A stretch of 64,000 bases of DNA from Petrosia ficiformis. Its lineage: Eukaryota; Porifera; Demospongiae; Haplosclerida; Petrosiidae. The stretch spans positions 1,598,201-1,662,200 of the forward strand of contig OX345638.1 of assembly GCA_947044365.1 (NCBI GenBank), in the 5' to 3' direction. Each line of letters starts with the position of its first letter. Positions within the stretch are counted from its first letter, which is position 1. The notes below the pieces were generated by a model, which did not search any database, had not been told where the DNA came from, and was given only the letters and a program-made list of their open reading frames with translations. A program made the position numbers and the translations under genes. Positions 26,401 through 38,300 of this stretch are shown one piece after another.

Positions 26401-28476
26401 TTATTTCAGATACATTTCTTCAATTTTCTCAGCAACTGCTACTTCCTTTACATCATCACTGCGTAACACTTTCACCAGTATCTTCCATGTGGCTTTACCA
26501 GAGGAAATCCAAGACATCAACATTTCTTGTCGACAGCGTTTGAGATCCTTAGAGTTATTACTCTCAATTGTCTTCAGGTCTTTGTAGGCAACTTTCAGAT
26601 ATATTCCAAGTGTAAACCAGTCTAACACTTCACTTGTAGCTGATATTACATCTGGGAGATCATCTCCTGGATATAGCACAAAAGAATGTATATAAATACA
26701 ACTTGTAGATTTATGGATGCTGCTTTGTGAATGCATGTTATCAGTTCATGTACATAAATTGATAGTGGGACATGTAAACTGTGATTACAGTTGAATCCTT
26801 ATTTTTAAAGGTACGTATATTGAGAGATAGATTGTCAGATTTCTCAAGAATGGAAATCCTGAAGAAAATATTTATTTTGTATAATAATCTAATAATATAT
26901 TTACTGATTATAATTTTATGTGTTTTTCTAAACACGTACCTTGTATTTTTCTCTCTAGATCTTGAGCACCTGAATATGGAAAGAATTACTAATAAACTAA
27001 ATTCTATGAATAAGGAAAGTGAAAAAATGCTGGTAGTCACTGGGAATCGAATCCAGGGCCACTGACATCGGCCACCAGTTGCTCTCGCCACTGAGCTACA
27101 ACAACCAGACAACCATCAGCACTTCACAATCCTCTTTATACTGCACGAGTGGTACTGAATGCTTCAGTCGTGCACCAGGCCGCCACTATGTATGTGCCAT
27201 ATGTAATTTTTCAATACGAGGCGAGATTAGCAAAGAATTACTAATAATTTTATTTATGATGAAGTTCAAATGCAGATTGCAAGACAATTAATAATTACGA
27301 TTTTGAGTTCTACAATAACAAAAGCATAGTTAAAGTTACTCATAAAGCATATGTACAAACTCAGCAGTTGATTCTCCATAGTGATATTATGTTGACCTCT
27401 TGTTTATTTTTGTGTTCATACTTGGTGACAAAAGTGTCTTAATGGTCTATAACTTGATCTGATTGGTCATAGTGCACTAGGAATATGTAATAAGTGGTGT
27501 TAATACTTTATAAGTAGACTCCAGCCAAGGGATGTCCTTATACTTTAAATTAAATTTCTGATGGTCAAGTATTATGCTGTCACCCCTCCTTTTTTCTGCT
27601 GAGATTCTGTTTCCCAAGAATAATATAATGTGTATAATTATATCAGGGCAAAAATGAAAGTACTTTTCCCATTTTGAAGGTTTGTTAATAAGGGTAGTTT
27701 AGTAAATACAGGGGAGGAGACAGCTAAGTGAAAATGGGGGGAGGGTGCTGAAGACTGTTAGGCTACATGAAAGGATGCACGAGTATTGTTGCATGCCCTG
27801 TTCCCTCTTTGGGGGGATGTGGGGGCATGCAGTCCCAGGAAAATGTTTAATTTAGATTCTCTGAGATTGCTTCTGGTATAATCTAAGAGCTAAAATCAGT
27901 ATTATATAGTAATATTATGCAGTACACTATAATTTTTTAGCTACTAATTAAAGTGGGGGGGGGGGGGGGGGGGAGGGCTCAGCCCCCTCAATGCAGATTT
28001 TTGGGGGTGGGGGGGAGGGGCTAGAGCCCCTCTGCCCCCTGAAATATGCACATTTTCAACTCTTTCCTAAATTAGCAATTTTTTTTTGTAATTTTTGTAA
28101 TTTTTGTCTTGAAAATGAGGTGATAAACTTCATTATCCTACTAGATTATAGCCATAGTTATCATCAACATACCGGCAATACCATGATCATGTTTTGTTGA
28201 GAGTTCAAAAATATATTCCTCATACTCCTTAGCCATGTAAATCTCAGATACTGCTCTCTTTTTCAAGGCAACCAGGAGTTGTTTTCTGGTGGGATTAGAA
28301 GTATTATCTAACCACTGTCTGAACATTTCTCTTCGGCAGTCCACTACAGAACCATGATACTGTATACTAATTGCCACCAAGTCATTTTCCTCAAGGGTAA
28401 GTTGGAGACCAAGTTCGTGCCAATTATTGGTCCTTACTTGCTCCTGAAGTTCAGCAAGGTTTGGTCTTTCATCCAT
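26401..28476 (-). CDS. Tandem death-domain protein (two exons, 189 aa)
   Basis: Exon 1, 28476-28173, starts at a true ATG (MDERPNLAELQEQV) and encodes a complete death domain: WHELGLQLTLEENDL, then CRREMFRQWLDNT, then LLVALKKRAVSEIYMA. It ends phase 1 at GCCG|GTATGT. Exon 2, 26666-26401, begins at the acceptor ATCCAG and encodes a second death domain: WFTLGIYLKVAYKDL, CRQEMLMSWISSG, WKILVKVLRSDDV, ending YLK-stop. The two join in frame (570 nt). The protein is almost only two death domains, so it is probably a cytoplasmic adaptor for homotypic death-domain assemblies; partners are unknown. The 1.5-kb intron carries a SINE and other repeats. The gene ends 1.28 kb upstream of the receptor start on the same strand. 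A less likely alternative is two separate single-exon genes. Confidence 0.72.
27023..27190 (-). mobile_element. tRNA-derived SINE
   Basis: Minus strand reads GTTGTAGCTCAGTGGCGAGA (A box) and CTGGATTCGATTCCCAG (B-box-like), followed by a CAGTGACTACCAGCATTTTT tail. A diverged copy is at 45177-45346; both extend beyond the tRNA-like part through ATACTGCACGAGTGGTACTGA. It lies in the intron of the death-domain gene and is absent at the equivalent place in the left copy. Confidence 0.65.
27953..28020. repeat. Poly-G run at the edge of the duplicated segment
   Basis: About 20 consecutive G followed by further G-rich sequence, exactly where homology to the left copy ends. Such a run is difficult to sequence, so its exact length, and possibly the local assembly, is uncertain. 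Confidence 0.8.
28020..28226. repeat. 207-bp exact direct repeat, copy 1 (overlaps a death-domain exon)
   Basis: Identical base for base, by my reading, to 30323-30529. It includes the donor and last 18 codons of death-domain exon 1 plus intron sequence. Confidence 0.9.
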
Positions 28477-29235
28477 AATTAAGTTGCTTCTCTTCTAATA
28501 CGATGATATTATTGGTTATGAACTAAGAATCCATCCACTAATATAAATAGACAAATTATGCATATTATTATCAGTAAAAAGTATACATGTATTACCTTTG
28601 GCTACTAGCTGCAGAAGAAGTTCTAGAATGTGCACACCATGAATTAAAGCCAGGATACTACAGTGAACTTTAATTATACATACAATAGTGACATCTGAGG
28701 TTATGTATACCTGACTTTACTTCTGTAATAGAATGCTATCACATGATTATTATCACATGATTATTATCAGTAGGATAGATTATTTTATGAATACTGTTAT
28801 GATAAAATGTTAACTATCTCCCAGAATGGATAATATCATTAATATGTAACACTAATTTGTCTTGAGTAAAAACAAAACAAAGACAAAACAGTGTAAATTT
28901 AATAAAGTGAATGAACAAGTAGTTATAATGTAAGGTGGGGCAATTCCATATAATTCCAGGTCTGTTTCTGGTGATGTGTCACGCAACCAATATTCATAAA
29001 TATGTTATTGCACAGAATATAATATATTCATATGTTGTTTATGTTTAGTTGTGAGAAAGATGCTAAACAGTAACTAAGCAACCATCTCAGTCTTCAATAG
29101 CCATTAGTATTGACAAATGTGGTATACATTTGGTATGCATGGTCCCTCTTCTCTCTTATTGGGATATCTCCTGGGGTAGGGCTTATACTGCCTGTGAAAT
29201 TTTGTTGAGTCTGATGTAGACACACCTTAGGCATA

Positions 29236-29543
29236 GCAGGGGATTAGTGTCAAAATTAAACATCTTTTTCCTTTGTCTTTTCGAATATAACATTAAAAAA
29301 TACAATAAAGTATAATTTCAAAAATAATTTTAAAAAAAAGATTATCTTTTTAAGCCATGCAAAAGTACACCATATTTTAAAATTAAATAAATATTATTAA
29401 TTATGGTGTACTTTTCAAAAGTATGGCTTAAAAAGATAATTTTCTTTTTAAGAAAACAATTTTTGAATTTTATTCGATTATAAAAATATTATATTCGAAA
29501 AGACAAAGAAAGAAGATGTTTAATTTTGACACTAATCCCCTGC
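29236..29543. mobile_element. Palindromic MITE, about 60-bp TIRs, CATA flanks
   Basis: Ends GCAGGGGATTAGTGTCAAAA and its reverse complement. The arms match for about 60 bp, through a TCTTTTCGAATATAA motif; a second nested inverted repeat (TTTTTAAGCCAT / TATGGCTTAAAAA) makes nearly the whole 308 bp a hairpin. CATA directly flanks both sides (29232-29235 and 29544-29547), a probable target-site duplication. Confidence 0.8.
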
Positions 29544-29738
29544 CATACACAATCAAGATTGAAATGCATGGTACTTTAGCAACAATATTAAACTAACGAT
29601 GTACTTGCAGGGAAAATTTAAAACTCATTAATATAGGCATTCACAAATAAAATACAATGGTCTAGCTACTTTTTATAAAATTACAAGCGACAAAAAAGTG
29701 CATGGATATAAAAAAAGATAGACTTTCAATATTCCCCA

Positions 29739-30063
29739 TCAAAAAATGTTTCGTTGAAGTGTTTTAATTCTTTCAACCATAAAGTACCTTTTGACCTCAA
29801 ACTTTGATACTAATGGCCGATTGAAACATTTTAACTCAAAATCTGCTTTTGAAACAACAAATGCTACATCATAGTGAATATCCCTACATTTACAAGTTGC
29901 AAACAGTCCAGTAATAGCAAATCATGTTTCATCAGGAGCAGTGTATACAAAGCTGACAAGTTCTACATGCTTTTGATACAATTTTCCATATTTCAATCGC
30001 TTTAATTGACCCCTTATTGATTCTGACAGGCTAAAATCATCACTCAATGATTTCTTCAAATGA
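29739..30063 (-). pseudogene. Fragment of an unidentified gene with an in-frame stop
   Basis: One minus-strand frame reads about 107 codons with one internal TGA: pieces include SLSDDFSLSESIRGQLK, HVELVSFVYTAPDE, then after the stop FAITGLFATCKCRDIHYDV and FEVKRYFMVERIKTL. The composition looks protein-like, but I do not recognise the family. No start or splice sites are evident. Probably a decayed insertion or old gene remnant. Confidence 0.4.
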
Positions 30064-30322
30064 TACTTCAATAAATTGGTTTACTGTAGAATATTCAGCA
30101 TAACGTATTACATGTATATACATGTTTCATAAATTTTAATAAACTATCACTTTCAACAGTTTTAGTTTCAAACTTCTTGAGACTTTCCCAAGCAAAATCT
30201 CCTATTATTAATTGAACTGCATTACATAAACGTAGATAATAATAGAGGAAGTGTAGCACTAATACTATAATTTAATTATAGTGCATTCATAAATAGTGTG
30301 TTCATAAATAGTAGAGATATTT

Positions 30323-30529
30323 GCTAGAGCCCCTCTGCCCCCTGAAATATGCACATTTTCAACTCTTTCCTAAATTAGCAATTTTTTTTTGTAATTTTTG
30401 TAATTTTTGTCTTGAAAATGAGGTGATAAACTTCATTATCCTACTAGATTATAGCCATAGTTATCATCAACATACCGGCAATACCATGATCATGTTTTGT
30501 TGAGAGTTCAAAAATATATTCCTCATACT
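30323..30529. repeat. 207-bp exact direct repeat, copy 2
   Basis: Second copy of 28020-28226. It carries the tail of death-domain exon 1 and its donor without the rest of the gene, so it is non-functional as coding sequence. Confidence 0.9.
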
Positions 30530-30892
30530 TGCGAGCTATTTGCGAAAGAGTATTCAGGATACTATAGCAATGGCAGAGACAAAAGCAAGTGTAAATAATC
30601 TTTGATAGAAACAATCATCCAAATTTGGAGGATTTGTGTTAGCTGAAAGAATCATTGAAACTTGGATGATTTATGTCAGTTGAAAGAACCATCCAATAAT
30701 AGATGATTTAAGTTAATTGAAAGAAATCATCCAAATCTTAAGTGGAATGGACAGACTTGGATGACTTAATTAGTGTAATGAGTTTTCATCAAGTCTATAA
30801 TAATTACTACTATATATTAATACAATTAATATAATTACTATTAATAATATTAATAAGTGTTTAGTGTATGGAAGTGAATGGTTAATTTAACT

Positions 30893-32301
30893 TCAAAGTG
30901 GTCTAACAGTTAAATCTAAACTACTTGATGGTCTTGAGCTATTTCGTGAAGACGTAGTAGATGGAGTTTTAGTCTGTACTGGGGTACGCTGTCGTTTGCT
31001 ACTCTGTCTGCTCCCAATGGTACTTGAGCTACTAGTACGAGGGGGTGTGGTTCCAGATTTAAGGGATAAGCTGGATAGACCCATGTCCACAGTTTTTGTT
31101 TGTACTGATTGCCGTGGTGTTGAGTGACGAGAACTTACAGTACTTCTATTTATGAAGAAAACAATATTTAATACATGTACATAATTACATACCGGTAATT
31201 ATTCATACAATGTCATAGTAATAATCGTACAATACATAGTCATTACAATATTATACATGTACATAGTTACATACATACATACATACATACATACATGTAC
31301 ATATATACATACATACATACATACATACATGTACATATATACATACATACATATATAAATACATACATACATGTACATACATACATACATGTACATATAT
31401 ACACACATACATACATACATGTACATACATAATACATACATACATATATAAATACATACATACATGTACATACATGTACATATATACATACATACATACA
31501 TGTACATATATACATACATACATACATACATGTACATACATACATACATACATGCACATACATACATACATGTACATATACATACATACATACATACATA
31601 CATACATACATACATACATACATACATACATGTACATACATGTACATACATACATACATACATATATACATACATACATACATGTACATACATACATACA
31701 TACATACATACATGTACATATATACATACATACATACATACGTACATGTACATGTACATATATATATACATATATACATACATACATGTACATAATTATA
31801 TACATGTACATACATAAACAATGCATTACTTTGATGAAGTTGTGCTTAATTGACTAGTGGAGCTTCTTGCACTCGTTGGAAGAGAGCTAGTTCTACTACC
31901 AGATGGAGAAGGAGGAGGAGGAAGACCAACCTGATGTTATGAAATAACAGGAATGAGGATGGCATTAGAAACTTGCATTAGTATTATTTTAGTACTATAA
32001 TCTAAATCATTTACTGTAATTATTATAATTAATTAAATGAAAATTCAGCAATTTTAGTTAGATTTGAAGAGATTTTCACTGACCAACCAATCCTGTATTT
32101 TGTGCTTACAAAAAATTCCAATAGTAAAACAATTTCCAAACATTGTAATTAATGGAAAACAACTGCAGTTATGAATAGTATACCTTTTCTTGTGTTAATT
32201 TAGTTGAATAGAGTATAATAGTTAACTAAAACTATAACACTTTTAGTAAGTGCTTTATTATTTTAGTTAAGTAACTATAACTAACTGGGAGTATGGTATA
32301 T

Positions 32302-32343
<42 letters not shown>

Positions 32344-35300
32344 TACATATATATAGCTGATGATGTTTATTATCATTAACAAAGAAAAATTTTTACATGT
32401 TATTCACTGCTATAGCTGATATTCAGTATTAAACTTTGAAACTTCTGTAGGAGGAGAGAAGATTGCTGTGGAGGGAGGGTGCCATCCCACCCCCCCCTGT
32501 AGATAACCATGCAATAACTCATTTTATTATATACACTATTTGAATTGACTAATCAGCATTATAATAGACATACTAAATCAATACCTGTGATAGTAACAGC
32601 TGCACTGTAGCTGTTAAATGTGGATCTTGTGATGCCAGTGTACCAATCTGTTGTAGTATGTTTGTATTAAAGTCACGTAATTCTCTTAATTCAATATCCT
32701 CCTATTTAAAATAATCAAGTGTTAGTTATAGTTAAAGTGTTCTTATTATAAAAAGTTTAGTTTTAACAACAATCTTATAAATTGGTTATAGTTCAGTTAG
32801 TTCATGTGCCCAGCATGCTAGCAAAAGGATTAAAAACAATTAACAAACAAACACAACAAATAAGCAGCCTCAATGGCTTAGAAAATTCATAAAATACAGC
32901 CACAATGGCTTAGAAAATTCATAAAATACAGCCACAAAGGACTTAGAAAATATTAAAGCTACCTTGGCGTAGAAAAATAACAATCAGCCATGATGGCTTA
33001 CAATCAGCCACCATGGCTTAGAAAGTAAGCAGCCACAATGGCTGAAATTTTCTTTCCTTATTTATCACGTTATTAAAGCAGAATAAATCTCACAATCTTA
33101 ATCTACCAACATGATGACAAATGTCAACAAAATTACTACATTTATAAAGCTATACAGCTCCCACAACAGTTATTGAGTACTACAGTTTCCTATGCCATAT
33201 TCAAATGGAGTCACACCCTACTAAATATCTGCAGCACAGAAACAGTAATAAGAAGCTAACTGTGCAATCAATATACAGAGCTGTTGGTAGAGTGCAGAGG
33301 TTTTGATATATTTTGAACCATGGACAAAATTGGCTCAACAATGGTTAGTGTGTGCACCATTGGGAATATATTTTGAGCCAATTAACAAACAGTTAATGCT
33401 GTTAGTGACAATATAATCATAATTAACTGTGCCATCTGGCCCAGAGAGAACTGTGCAGTGCCAAATAAGAACCTCTCTGGGCCAATGGTGCGACATATGA
33501 CCTTATCAAAAACACTGGTAGAGTGATATTCAATAGTAGAGGTCTACATGTGCAAAAGAGCCTTGATGTTGAATTTCATCAAAGTATGTACAGAATTTTA
33601 AGATAAAGAAAAGAAGACAGACAGATAGACAGACAGATAAACAACTTATTTTATTAATAAGGATAAAATGTCCTAACAAGGAAGAGGAAAATGCCACATA
33701 ATTAAACTCAATGATAAGTGTTCACTTTTACATGTATGTTTTGTAAGGAAACGTAACTACAAAGGATTTCCTTTTAAAAATAGTATCGTGTATATATGTA
33801 TGTATGTATGTATGTGTGTATGTATGTATGTATGTATGTATGTATGTATGTATGTATGTATGTATGTATGTATGTACTATATGTATGTTTGTATGTTATG
33901 TGCATAATCAAATGTACAAACCTCAATATTGGTTTTCCCAGTGACACCAGTCTGTGTTCTCAACTCTCTGACCAATTTGACTGCCTAATAAATTAGAACA
34001 TATTAAATACATGTACATGTACATGTATAATGAAAGTTGTCAATTTATACAGAATAATAATGATAACTATAACTATAACTATAAATTTATTATATATGTA
34101 TATTACTGGTCTACTGTAATAATTAATATAAATATAAACTGAAAATTGGTTAATAATGAACACTATTAGTTAGTTAACTAAAACAACACTAATATATACA
34201 TGTACATGTGCAATTAGATGACTAGATGCATCATGTACACAAGTCATCTACATGTACATGCATAATTGAACATAAATGTACTATACGTACATGTAAATGA
34301 CTAGATGTATCATGTACATACAGTACATGTATGTACACAATGTACATGTACATAAAATATGTACATGTACATGTACATGTATATGACTAGTGTATATATA
34401 TATACCTGGTGTGCAGCTCTATCTGTTTTTGTTTTCATGTCTCTGAGATCTTTTTGGAGAACAGCTAACTGATCCTAGTGTAAAGTATATGTACATGTAC
34501 ATGTATGTATGTACGTAAATTTATAATATACATGTATGTAACTATGTATGTACAAATGTTGCTAATGTTAATTCTTGAAGTCTTCTCAAAAATTAATATT
34601 ATAACAAAATCAACTGGGGGCTGTTTCCCTGGTTCCCCTGGTTCCCCATAGACACTACACTGAGTATAGATGTAGACTGACATCATATTTGTAATTATTA
34701 TATCGATACCTTCTTTTCATTCAATGTGTGTTGATACAATTCCTCTTCGCTAGTAATAGATGTTAGTGTATTTGATAATGACTAGATGAATGAATGAAAT
34801 AGATGAATGAATGAAATAGATGAATTATGGACATTGGATGGATGGATGGATGGATGGATGGATGGATGGATGGATAGATGGATGATGGATACATGAATGA
34901 ATAAATAAATGGATAAATGATGAAGAATAGATAGATGGAATGATGGGTGGATGTAAGAATGGATGAATGAATAAAATGGATGAACTACTGGATATGTGGA
35001 TGGATGGGGTATGAATACATGAATGAATAAATAAATAGATAAATGAATGAATAGATGAATGAATAGATAGGAATGGGTGGATGTAAGAATAATGAATGGA
35101 TAGATGTAAAGATTTAAGGAGGTATGGATAAAAAAAAGATGCTACATATCATGAGTTTTTGATAAGTTTTGAAGCATGGGCCAAATTGGCTGAACAATAG
35201 CTAGTGTGTGTACCATTGGGAATACAGTTTGAGCCAATTAACAAAGAGTTAATGCTGTTAGTAACAATATAATTATAATTAACTGTGCCATCTGACCCAA

Positions 35301-38300
35301 TGAGAGAACTGTACAGTGCCAAATAAGAAGCTCTTTGGGCCAATGGTGCACCATATGAGCTTATCAAAAACACTGCTACATGTACTTAATTATAATTATT
35401 TTTCAATACCAGTATATCAGTTTCCAGTTGTCTTAATTGTTTCTTTTTGTGTCTTGATTTGTCCATTACTGCTCTGAACTGTCCTTCCAGTGTTTCAAGC
35501 TCCATTGAATCTTCACCTAAGTATAATATTATATTATAGTACAAGTATATACATGTACATGTACATTCGTGCACATATATACTGTACGTACATACAAATA
35601 CATTGATACATACATGTAGCCTATATGTACATGTACATACATAAACATGTCCATGTACATGTACATACATCAAAATACTATATATATATACATTGTACAT
35701 GTGCATGTACATGTACATACGTGTACACACCTGATGGGTCCACTTTCTGCAGACTTTTCCTATAGCTTTCATTTTTAGTGTTCATGATAGCTAGTGTGTT
35801 CTCCAGTGCATGAATCTCTTTTTCAGCTTTTCTGATCTTGGCATCCAGTTCATCACCTTCTCTTTGTAACTCCTCACGTTCTTGAGCAGCCTAATATACA
35901 CACAATATACAATTATAGTCTGTTCAGATTCATAATAGACAGTGATGATTTTACATGTACTATATAATGGATTTATACATGATTAATCTATAACTCAATC
36001 ACTTAGATGTAATAATTATAGTGTAGGGTTTAATGTCATAAGGTTAATACATGATTATACTGCAACTCAATAACTTATATGTACTATAGTGTATAGTTTA
36101 ATATCATAAGGTTAATACATGATTATACTGCAACTCAATAACTTATATGTACTATAGTGTATAGTTTAATATCATAAGGTTAATACATGATTATACTGTA
36201 ACTCAATAACTTATATGTACTATAGTGTATAGTTTAATGTCATAAGGTTAATACATGATTATACTGTAACTTATATGTACTATAGTGTATAGTTTAATAT
36301 CATAAGGTTAATACATGATTATACTGTAACTCAATAACTTATATGTACTATAGTGTATAGTTTAATATCATAAGGTTAATACATGATTATACTGTAACTC
36401 AATAACTTATATGTACTATAGTGTATAGTTTAATATCATAAGGTTAATACATGATTATACTGTAACTCAATAACTAATATGTACTATAGTGTATAGTTTA
36501 ATATCATAAGGTTAATACATGATTATACTACAACTCAATAACTTATGTGTACTATAGTGTATAGTTTAATGTCATAAGGTTAATACATGATTATACTGTA
36601 ACTCAATAACTTATATGTACATGTAATATAGTGTGATAAGGTTAATAAAGAATTAAAAAACTGAAAGCACATACCTTAATGACATAGTAGGTTTGAGAGT
36701 GTTCCTCTTCTCCTTCAGGAGGACTCATTGATACCATGAGGATCTCATAACGTTTTCTTAGACGATCAATCTTAGCAATACGAGCTTGTAACTCACCACT
36801 GTATGAAATTAATATGACAAGTGGCATGTACTCATAGTGTTATACATACATTATAAAAGTAATTACATGTACATGTACACATGTATACATACATATCAAA
36901 AGTAATTACATGTACATGTACATGTACACAGTGTTTACACACATAATTAAAATAATTACATGTATAAAGGTACATGTACATGTACATACACACGACTACA
37001 AGTACATACATTTGTGTAAATGTAATGTACATAATGCTTATATATACATGTACATATAACTTTATTTACCTAACAGTTTGTCTTTCTGATTGGCAAGACT
37101 TGATCTGAGCCTTCAGCATTTCTTTGTGCACACCAATTTCCTTAGTTCTTTCTGTCATAGCCTGTAGGGACCAGAGTGTACATTGTATGTAACTATGTAC
37201 GTACATGTACATGTAGTTGTGACTATGTGTATATGTGTGTATGTATATATGTGTGTGTATGTGTGTGTATGCATGTATATGTATGTATGTGTATGTGTGT
37301 GTATGTGTGTGTGTGTATGTGTGTGCACATGTACATGTATGTGTGTATGTGTGTGTACGTGTGTGTGTATGTGTGTGCACATGTACATGTATGTGTGCAT
37401 ATATATATGTGTGTGTATGTGTGTGTACATGTATGTGTGTATGTGTGTGTATGTGTAAATTACTGACAGTATGAAATTGCAGTTTTTGTTTTTCCAAACT
37501 TAGAACTTGATCAGATCGAGAAAATAAAGTGTCCCTCAGTCTGATAATAAAAATAACACACAGTTTACACACATAAATTATAAATTATAATATAATAACT
37601 ACATTGTATATATTACAGGCTCAATATAACGCTTTGACAAAGACAATGGCCCTGAAAACAGTGAAATATTTAAAACTTCTAATTAAACAAGTCTAAACGT
37701 TATGACATGTACATGTATAATAATTTTATCCTTAATACACATACACATGTACATTATGTACATGTACATACATTTACATATACACATATATATTATTATG
37801 TACTGTATCTTTAAGTATGTATGTATGTATGTACGTGTATGTATGTACATTATGTATGTATGTATATTATGTATGTATGTACATGTATGTATGTACACAT
37901 ATGTATAAGAGATGGTTTCTCCTTTAAATTAATTATACTTGTTTTGTGTATTTATAATTTGTAAAATAGTTGGAAACCTTTTCACTTCCAATTTAATTAT
38001 GTTTTCATCCACCATAAGATCCTAATGAAACAAGAGAGAACACAATATTCATATATGGAAGAAGTGTGTAATGATGTGTACATATATGTACCTGTATCAT
38101 ATATGTGTATGTACATGTGTATGTCTACATTTATATGGTACATGTACTTGTATGTACATGTATGTCTGGATCTGATACTTAATTGTATACATATATGTAC
38201 CTGTATCATATAATGTGTATGAGTACTTTTATATGGTATGTACATGTATGTCTGGATCTGATACTTAATTGTATGTATGTACATGTATGTGTACATTTAT

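Larger units (their letters stand above)
28477..30892. other. Intergenic region between death-domain gene and CCDC39
   Basis: Contains a MITE (29236-29543), a broken gene fragment (29739-30063) and the second copy of the 207-bp repeat (30323-30529). Around 30590-30740 short words ATCATCCAA and GATGATTTA recur. No intact gene is visible. Confidence 0.6.

Noticed and set aside
31199..31826. Long frames of Met-Tyr-Val-Cys or Ile-His-Thr-Tyr type on both strands (also 37150-37470, 43829-44359, 60287-60690, 60889-61518)
   Set aside because: They are translations of (ATGT)n, (CATA)n and (TG)n microsatellites, open in several frames on both strands.
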